This document shows positions 58,904-64,000 of a stretch of DNA of 64,000 nt, piece by piece; position 1 is the first letter of the stretch, and each line of letters opens with the position of its first letter. The notes beneath the pieces are model-generated. The model saw only the letters and a program-made list of their open reading frames with translations, was not told the origin of the DNA and did not search any database. The position numbers and the translations under genes are program-made. The stretch spans positions 1,302,001-1,366,000 of the forward strand of contig NZ_JALKBF010000001.1 in assembly GCF_023016085.1 (NCBI RefSeq), read 5' to 3'. The DNA comes from Aliiroseovarius sp. F47248L. GTDB taxonomy: Bacteria > Pseudomonadota > Alphaproteobacteria > Rhodobacterales > Rhodobacteraceae.

Positions 58904-59647
58904 ATGAACAACCACGACGACCACACGAAGCGCAAGCGGCGCCCATTTGCAGGGCTGCGCAACAACTTCCTTGCGGGGCTTGTTGTTGTGGTGCCGATTG
59001 CCGTGACCATGTGGATGATCTGGACCTTTGTGGGCTGGATCGACAGCTGGGTGCTACCTTTCGTGCCCGCCCGGTACCATCCCGACGCCTTGATCAACAC
59101 ATTTTTCGGCGACAGCGAATGGTTCAAAATGCTGTTTGGCGAAGATGTGCGCATCAACGTGCGCGGGCTGGGCGTCGTGGTGTTTCTTATGTTCACCGTG
59201 TTTGTCGGTTGGATCGCCAAAGGGCTGATCGGACGGTCGTTCCTTGCCTGGGGCGAAAGCCTTGTCGATCGGATGCCAGTTGTGCGGTCGCTGTACAATG
59301 GCATCAAACAGATTGCGGAAACCATTTTCAGCCAATCGACCGAAACCAAGTTCGACAAGGCCTGTCTGGTCGAATATCCCCGCAAAGGGATCTGGGCCAT
59401 CGCTTTCATCTCGACCAAGGCAAAAGGTGAAATCGATAAGCGGATCCCGGTCGACGAAGACATCATCTCGGTCTTTCTGCCAACCACTCCGAACCCCACA
59501 TCAGGCTTTCTTTTGTTCGTGCCACGCCATTCCGTGATCTCTTTGGACATGACGGTCGAGGATGCGGCAAAGCTGGTAATTTCTGCGGGACTGGTCTATC
59601 CAAACGGGAAGAACCCCTCGCAACCCCTTGAATTAAAGCCTGAATGA
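58904..59647 (+). CDS. DUF502 family membrane protein
   Basis: A 247-aa protein. After a basic N-terminus (HTKRKRRPFAGLRNNF) come two helices (about 23-45, LAGLVVVVPIAVTMWMIWTFVGW, and about 85-105, VRGLGVVVFLMFTVFVGWIAKGLIG). Then the soluble DUF502 part: VDRMPVVRSLYNGIKQIAETIF, FDKACLVEYPRKGIWAIAFI, VPVDEDIISVFLPTTPNPTSGFLLFVPR. Function unknown; relatives are conserved in alphaproteobacteria and plants. The stop overlaps the LysE ATG by 4 bp. Confidence 0.9.
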   Translation: MNNHDDHTKRKRRPFAGLRNNFLAGLVVVVPIAVTMWMIWTFVGWIDSWVLPFVPARYHPDALINTFFGDSEWFKMLFGEDVRINVRGLGVVVFLMFTVFVGWIAKGLIGRSFLAWGESLVDRMPVVRSLYNGIKQIAETIFSQSTETKFDKACLVEYPRKGIWAIAFISTKAKGEIDKRIPVDEDIISVFLPTTPNPTSGFLLFVPRHSVISLDMTVEDAAKLVISAGLVYPNGKNPSQPLELKPE

Positions 59648-60279
59648 TCGGATTGGCCGCACCCGCACTGACCGGTTTCGCGACTGGATTCTCCTTGATC
59701 CTTGCCATCGGCGCGCAAAACGCCTTTGTACTAAGGCAAGGCCTATTGCGCCAGCACGTCTTCTGGCTGTGTCTGTTCTGTGCCGCTTCTGATGCTCTGC
59801 TGATCGCTGCAGGAGTGCTTGGCTTTGGCGCATTGGTCGAGGCATGGCCCCGCTTGCCTTTGATCATGGCGCTGGCGGGGGCTGGCTTTCTGATCGTTTA
59901 TGGTGCGATGCGATTTCTGGCAGCCTTAAAAGGCACTTACGCAATGGAGATTGCGGGTAAGTCCCGTTCACTGGGCGCTGTGATCGCTATTGCCGCCGCC
60001 TTCACATGGGCCAATCCACATGTCTATCTGGACACGCTTGGCCTGATTGGCGCTATCTCGACCTCATTTGCTGATTGGACGCAGCGGCTAGCCTTCGGCG
60101 GTGGTGCAGTGACCTCCAGCTTCGTGTTTTTCTTCTCGCTGGGCTATGGCGCAAGATTGCTGGCGCCGATCATGCAAAAACCCGGTGCGTGGCGGGTGTT
60201 GGATGTCGTGATCGGACTGACCATGTGGATCATCGCGGCGGGGCTGATCAAAGGCGTTGTTTCGGGATCAATCGGCTAG
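59644..60279 (+). CDS. LysE/ArgO family amino-acid exporter
   Basis: A 211-aa protein with six hydrophobic segments. The N-terminal GFATGFSLILAIGAQNAFVLRQGLLRQHVFWLCLFCAASDALLIAAGV matches the LysE/ArgO signature (GAQNAFVLRQG). It exports basic amino acids, probably Arg or Lys. ATG overlaps the DUF502 stop. Its end overlaps the end of the convergent patatin gene by 4 bp. Confidence 0.92.
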   Translation: MIGLAAPALTGFATGFSLILAIGAQNAFVLRQGLLRQHVFWLCLFCAASDALLIAAGVLGFGALVEAWPRLPLIMALAGAGFLIVYGAMRFLAALKGTYAMEIAGKSRSLGAVIAIAAAFTWANPHVYLDTLGLIGAISTSFADWTQRLAFGGGAVTSSFVFFFSLGYGARLLAPIMQKPGAWRVLDVVIGLTMWIIAAGLIKGVVSGSIG

Positions 60280-61328
60280 CCAAACATCTCTTCCAGATCG
60301 ACAGTGCCTCGATTGTTCAGATCACCGCGATGGGAGGACAGGAAAGCATCCGCCGCCGCCCGGCCTGCATCTTTCAGGCGATGCAACGTGATTGAAGATG
60401 GCACGAGTTTGGTGGCCGTGCTGAGGTCGCGCATCAGGTCGTCATCCGAAATCATGTGCACCAGCACATCGCGCATCTGACCGGATGACAACTGCCCCGC
60501 TGCAATCAGTCGCTTTACGAAGTTGATCGCGCGCAATTCACGAAGTAGCGATGAATTGAAGCTGATTTCGTTGATCCGGTTTTGGATATCCGCGCCGTTT
60601 CGGGGAACGTCGTGTCGATATAGGGGATTGATGTTCACCACCACGATGTCGGCGGGCAGAGCAGGGTCGAACAGCGGAAACAACGCCGGATTGCCGGTAT
60701 AGCCACCATCCCAAAACGCTTCGTCCGTACCGGTTTTCGGATCGACCATTTCGACCGCTTGAAACACAGTGGGCAAGCAGGCCGAGGCCAGGATCGTATA
60801 GGAGCTGATCTCGTCCCCGCCAAAGACGCGTATCTTGCCGGTGCGCACATTTGTCGCCGAGACATGCAGGCGCGGTCCAATATCGGCGCAGACTTTGTCA
60901 TAATCGAAGGTCGCAACGATATCGCGCAGCGGATTTCTGTAGAACGGTCCATAGGCATAGGGGCTGACCACACGGCTTGCCATATCGGCCCAGATGAACA
61001 TCGGTGACGCTTGAAACGCCTGATTGATCAACTCGTTCTGCGGGGCAAACTGCGCAAACCACGAAGTCAGACGCAAATCATGCACACCGGCTACTTTGTG
61101 CCAAAGGTCATCCAGATTGGCGCGCGCGGTGTCCCGATCCTGCCCTTTTCCATCCGCGACCAACCCGGCCTTCAGGGCTGCACCGTTCAGCGCACCGGCG
61201 GACGTGCCGGAAATGCCCGCAATCTCAATTTCTTCGTCTTCCAGCAGACGATCCAGAACGCCCCACGTGAAGGCGCCATGGGCACCCCCACCCTGAAGGG
61301 CCAGGTTAATGCGTTTTGACTTTGCCAT
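60276..61328 (-). CDS. Patatin-like phospholipase
   Basis: A 350-aa lipid acyl hydrolase with a Ser-Asp dyad. The oxyanion loop is LALQGGGAHGAFTWGVLDRLL (about 8-28), the nucleophile GISGTSAGALNG (GxSxG, Ser near 44) and the Asp in WDGGYTGNPAL. The middle part resembles proteins with the C-terminal DUF3734 extension. No signal peptide is seen. It lies 6 bp upstream of the BDH-type gene's stop and is therefore downstream of it, on the same strand: a probable operon, often seen with 3-hydroxybutyrate/PHB metabolism. Confidence 0.9.
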   Translation of the reverse strand: MAKSKRINLALQGGGAHGAFTWGVLDRLLEDEEIEIAGISGTSAGALNGAALKAGLVADGKGQDRDTARANLDDLWHKVAGVHDLRLTSWFAQFAPQNELINQAFQASPMFIWADMASRVVSPYAYGPFYRNPLRDIVATFDYDKVCADIGPRLHVSATNVRTGKIRVFGGDEISSYTILASACLPTVFQAVEMVDPKTGTDEAFWDGGYTGNPALFPLFDPALPADIVVVNINPLYRHDVPRNGADIQNRINEISFNSSLLRELRAINFVKRLIAAGQLSSGQMRDVLVHMISDDDLMRDLSTATKLVPSSITLHRLKDAGRAAADAFLSSHRGDLNNRGTVDLEEMFG

Positions 61329-61334
61329 ACCTGA

Positions 61335-62120
61335 TTACAGTGCTGTCCAGCCGCCATCGACCGAGATAGTGGTGCCGGTGATCTGTGCTGCAGCATCCGA
61401 ACACAGGAAGACCGCCGTACCGCCCATCTGTTCGACCGTTGCAAACTCTTTCGATGGCTGGCGGGCCAGCATGACATCGCGCACGACCTCGTCCCGGCCC
61501 ATATTGTGAGTCTTCATCTGATCGGGGATTTGCGCCTCGACCAGCGGGGTCAACACATAACCGGGACATATCGCATTGCTGGTGATCGGATCCTCGGCAG
61601 TTTCCAACCCGACCGTCTTGGTCAGACCGACAATTCCGTGCTTGGCCGCGATATAGGCGGATTTATAGGGTGACGCCGTCAATCCATGTGCCGAAGCGAT
61701 GTTGATCACACGCCCCCACCCGGCTTTGCGCATTATCGGCAGAGCTGCAGCGGTAGTGTGAAATGCCGAAGTCAGGTTGATTGCGATGATGGCATCCCAT
61801 TTCTCGGTCGGAAATTCGTCAACGGGGGCGACGTGCTGAATGCCTGCATTGTTAATCAGGATATCGCACCGCCCAGCTTTTTCGATCAACGCGCGGCATT
61901 GATCACCTTTCGACATATCCGCCTGTATATAGCGCGCGGTGACGCCAAATTCATTGGCAATATCGGCGGCCAGCGCATGGTCTTCGTCGTTGTCCGTGAA
62001 CGAGTTAAGAACAACATCCGCCCCCGCCCGTGCCATCTCGCGCGCAATCCCCAGCCCGATGCCCGAATTTGATCCGGTGATAACAGCGGTCTTGCCGTCC
62101 AGCGATGTTGTGATGGCCAT
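61335..62120 (-). CDS. bdhA: 3-hydroxybutyrate dehydrogenase
   Basis: A 261-aa SDR enzyme that interconverts 3-hydroxybutyrate and acetoacetate with NAD. Cofactor motif TGSNSGIGLGIA (about 15-26), NNAGIQHV, and the catalytic SAHG...Y-x3-K (SPYKSAYIAAKHG). The C-terminal PGYVLTPLVEAQIPDQ segment is typical for bacterial BDH. Predicted cytosolic. Its promoter region holds nothing specific, then the minus-strand sRNA terminator lies 172 bp upstream of its ATG. It is probably cotranscribed with the patatin gene. Confidence 0.93.
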   Translation of the reverse strand: MAITTSLDGKTAVITGSNSGIGLGIAREMARAGADVVLNSFTDNDEDHALAADIANEFGVTARYIQADMSKGDQCRALIEKAGRCDILINNAGIQHVAPVDEFPTEKWDAIIAINLTSAFHTTAAALPIMRKAGWGRVINIASAHGLTASPYKSAYIAAKHGIVGLTKTVGLETAEDPITSNAICPGYVLTPLVEAQIPDQMKTHNMGRDEVVRDVMLARQPSKEFATVEQMGGTAVFLCSDAAAQITGTTISVDGGWTAL

Positions 62121-62291
62121 GGTGATCCCTTTCAGAAACTATTGTTGCGACGCAGCATAGCCCAATGTCTTTTGCGCGCCAGTGGTTTCCCACCCGTGTT
62201 CTGGCATGTCTGAAAGGTTGGTTTTGTGACAGTTCCATAACACCGATTCTCTTTTGCGGTCCCACCACAAATTCAACCGGTTCTCAGCCAT

Positions 62292-62367
62292 AAAAAAAAC
62301 GCCCGCACGAAGCGGGCGTTAAGTTATTGAGGCAGGTTTCATACAGGCAAGAAACCTATCGAGCAGT
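62292..62367 (-). ncRNA. Candidate small RNA (about 76 nt)
   Basis: A self-contained minus-strand unit with no ORF. The promoter is TTGGAA (62402-62397), 17 bp, TATAAA (62379-62374), giving a start near 62367. The transcript would contain a perfect 7-bp hairpin (GAAACCT 62351-62357 with AGGTTTC 62334-62340, 10-nt loop), a short linker, and a 9-bp terminator stem (arms 62312-62320 and 62298-62306) with an eight-residue U-run (62292-62299, the first two pairing in the stem). It lies between divergent bdhA and the peptide-binding gene. No plus-strand role explains the terminator. The sequence does not match a tRNA, 4.5S or 6S RNA as far as I can see. Confidence 0.65.
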
Positions 62368-62373
62368 GACCCC

Positions 62374-62402
62374 TTTATAAGCGGTCAAGCGCCGCGTTCC
62401 AA
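62374..62402 (-). promoter_or_regulatory. Promoter of the candidate sRNA
   Basis: Minus strand TTGGAA, 17 bp, TATAAA. The -10 hexamer matches five of six consensus positions. Confidence 0.6.
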
Positions 62403-62411
62403 GCTAAAAGT

Positions 62412-62440
62412 TTGAAAAGACTATTTTACGCCTCTAATGT
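62412..62440 (+). promoter_or_regulatory. Promoter of the peptide-binding protein gene
   Basis: TTGAAA (62412-62417), 17-bp spacer, TAATGT (62435-62440). A start near 62447 gives a leader of about 26 nt. Confidence 0.6.
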
Positions 62441-62472
62441 TTCCCTAAATCAAATGAGGGACGTGAAGGAAA

Positions 62473-64000
62473 ATGACGTTGATGAGAGCAGCCCCCAAAA
62501 TTACGTTTCGCAGGTTGATCGGGGCGGTAACGCTCTCGGTTTTCGCTGCACAAACCGGGTATGCCGAGCCCAAACATGGCATAGCTATGTATGGCGACCC
62601 TGTCCTTCCACCGGATTTTGTGTCTCTGCCCCATGTGAACGCCGATGCGCCCAAGGGCGGCAAGATCATTTTTGCCGAAGCCGGAAGCTATGATTCGCTG
62701 CATCCGGCGATCCGTAAAGGCAGCGCGCCGTGGCAATTGCGCTTTATGCTCTTTGAAAGCCTTATGGGCCGCAGTTACGACGAGCCGTTCACGCTTTATG
62801 GCCTTCTGGCCGAATCGGTCGAGACAAATGACGAACGCACTTGGGTTGAATACACTCTGCGCGAAGGCACCCAGTTTTCCGACGGAAGCCCCCTGACCAT
62901 CGAAGATGTGATGTGGTCTTACGAGGTGCTCGGCACGCTTGGCCATCCCCGATATCATGGGGCGTGGCAGAAGGTCGAAACGATGGAGCAGACCGGTCCG
63001 CGGTCGGTCAGGTTCACCTTCAACACCGAGGATCGCGAATTGCCACTGATTCTCGGGATGCGACCTATTCTGAAAAAGGCGCAGTGGGAGGGAAAGGACT
63101 TCGAAGCCTCCGGCATTGATGTGATCCCGATCGGATCATCGCCTTACGTGATCGGCGATTTCGAACCCGGCCGCTATTTGACCCTGAAACGGAACCCCGA
63201 CTATTGGGGCAAGGATGTGCCCTTCATGAAGGGGCAAGCCAATCTGGACGAGATCCGGTTCGACTACTACGGTGACGGCGACGTGACCTTCGAGGCGTTC
63301 AAGGCTGGCGAAGCCACCACCCACCGTGAAACCAACCTTCAGAAATGGGCGACCCAGTTCGATTTTCCCGCCGTCCAGTCGGGTGATATCGTCCTGTCCG
63401 ACATCCCCCACCAGCGGCCCACCGGCATCATGGGATATGTGATGAACACCCGCCGTCCGGCGTTTGCCGATATCCGGGTGCGGGATGCGATGATCCACGC
63501 GTTCAATTTCGAGTTCATCAATCAAAGCCTGAACGCCGGGGCCAAGAAACGCATCCTGTCTTATTTCCACAACTCGGTATTGGGTATGGAACCCGGCAAA
63601 CCGGCCGAAGGTCTCGTGCGCGATATACTCATGCAATATGATGATCTGCCCGACGGCGCGGTTGAAGGATACGCCCTACCCGTTTCCGACGGGTCGGCCC
63701 GCAACCGAGACGGGTTGCGCCGCGCGATGGACTTGATGGAAGAAGCTGGCTGGACCGTTCAGGACGGCGAAATGAAAAACGCGGATGGCCAGACGTTTAC
63801 ATTCGAAATTTTGCTGAACAGCGGATCATCCGAAAACCGGCAAGAGATCGACATGTTTGCCAGTGCGTTGGAGCGCCTTGGCATCACGCCCACGATCACC
63901 TCGATCGACAGTGCGCAGTACAAGGAACGGACCAATGCGTTCGATTTCGACATGGCCTATTACTGGCGCGGCCTGTCGCTCAGTCCCGGTAACGAACAAA
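62473..64000 (+). CDS. Extracellular solute-binding protein family 5, YejA-like (partial, right edge)
   Basis: Periplasmic receptor for an oligopeptide ABC transporter. The visible 509 residues have a signal peptide (to about residue 31, GYAEP). Then KHGIAMYGDPVLPPDF and HVNADAPKGGKIIFAEAGSYDSLHPAIRKG follow, the YejA-like beginning of SBP_bac_5. Later are YTLREGTQFSDGSPLTIEDVMWSYEVL and SSPYVIGDFEPGRYLTLKRNPDYWG. GAAGGA lies close to the ATG at 62473; an ATG 9 nt on is an alternative. The C-terminus is outside the window. Family members import murein or microcin-type peptides. Confidence 0.92.
   Translation, partial: MTLMRAAPKITFRRLIGAVTLSVFAAQTGYAEPKHGIAMYGDPVLPPDFVSLPHVNADAPKGGKIIFAEAGSYDSLHPAIRKGSAPWQLRFMLFESLMGRSYDEPFTLYGLLAESVETNDERTWVEYTLREGTQFSDGSPLTIEDVMWSYEVLGTLGHPRYHGAWQKVETMEQTGPRSVRFTFNTEDRELPLILGMRPILKKAQWEGKDFEASGIDVIPIGSSPYVIGDFEPGRYLTLKRNPDYWGKDVPFMKGQANLDEIRFDYYGDGDVTFEAFKAGEATTHRETNLQKWATQFDFPAVQSGDIVLSDIPHQRPTGIMGYVMNTRRPAFADIRVRDAMIHAFNFEFINQSLNAGAKKRILSYFHNSVLGMEPGKPAEGLVRDILMQYDDLPDGAVEGYALPVSDGSARNRDGLRRAMDLMEEAGWTVQDGEMKNADGQTFTFEILLNSGSSENRQEIDMFASALERLGITPTITSIDSAQYKERTNAFDFDMAYYWRGLSLSPGNEQ

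Overview
The window looks like a chromosomal segment of a marine alphaproteobacterium of the Rhodobacterales (Roseobacter group). The evidence is sciP directly upstream of ctrA, the DUF6456 and DUF6477 families, an iscR-led suf operon, PstA and PstC with extended N-termini, CtrA-type and FNR-type sites, and moderately high GC with many 4-bp gene overlaps. It is mostly core genome. There is no rRNA, tRNA, insertion sequence or CRISPR array that I can recognise.

Layout. 1-4.1 kb: mnmA (cut by the left edge), sciP-ctrA, and the pseudouridine catabolism pair psuK-psuG. 4.1-6 kb: rpsB-tsf with a structured leader and a strong terminator. 6-7.5 kb: a fold-rich non-coding stretch and a solo LuxR regulator. 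7.5-15 kb: the complete phosphate regulon phoR-pstSCAB-phoU-phoB, preceded by a three-repeat Pho box. 15-17.3 kb: DUF6456 and DUF6477 genes that diverge from a shared CtrA box. 17.3-27.7 kb: an MttB-family methyltransferase, guaA, an FkbM methyltransferase, a monooxygenase/EamA pair, an FNR-box-preceded FadL-like porin, a P-loop protein, metA (acetyl-CoA type), ppk2 and a TetR gene. 27.7-35.9 kb: the ten-gene iscR-iscS-sufB-x-ybjQ-sufC-sufD-yip-yip-sufS operon. 36-37.3 kb: small metabolic genes.

37.5-44.6 kb is the accessory region. It holds a MarR gene with a palindromic operator, divergent from a CPBP-like membrane protein. Four consecutive secreted proteins follow: YHYH, a double DUF1566 with an in-frame amber stop near its end, an unknown protein and a ricin-like protein. 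Then comes an arsR-acr3-arsC operon that ends in a decayed arsH.

44.9-64 kb is core again: an M32 carboxypeptidase, ctaA, gyrA, a VOC protein, trmFO, gluQ, hisI and an IscU-like protein; then recG-ligA, a DUF502/LysE pair, a patatin, a 3-hydroxybutyrate dehydrogenase and the start of a YejA-like peptide-binding protein.

The less obvious signals are: (1) a 40-aa membrane protein gene at 54227-54349 behind four helically phased GAAC repeats, one of them an exact GAAC-N7-GAAC SOS box, suggesting a small SOS-induced membrane protein; (2) a complete small-RNA unit on the minus strand at about 62292-62367, with promoter, internal hairpin and intrinsic terminator; (3) the secreted cluster with its UAG-interrupted DUF1566 gene; (4) the arsH remnant; (5) two CtrA boxes and an FNR-like box; and (6) the folded region 6004-6139.
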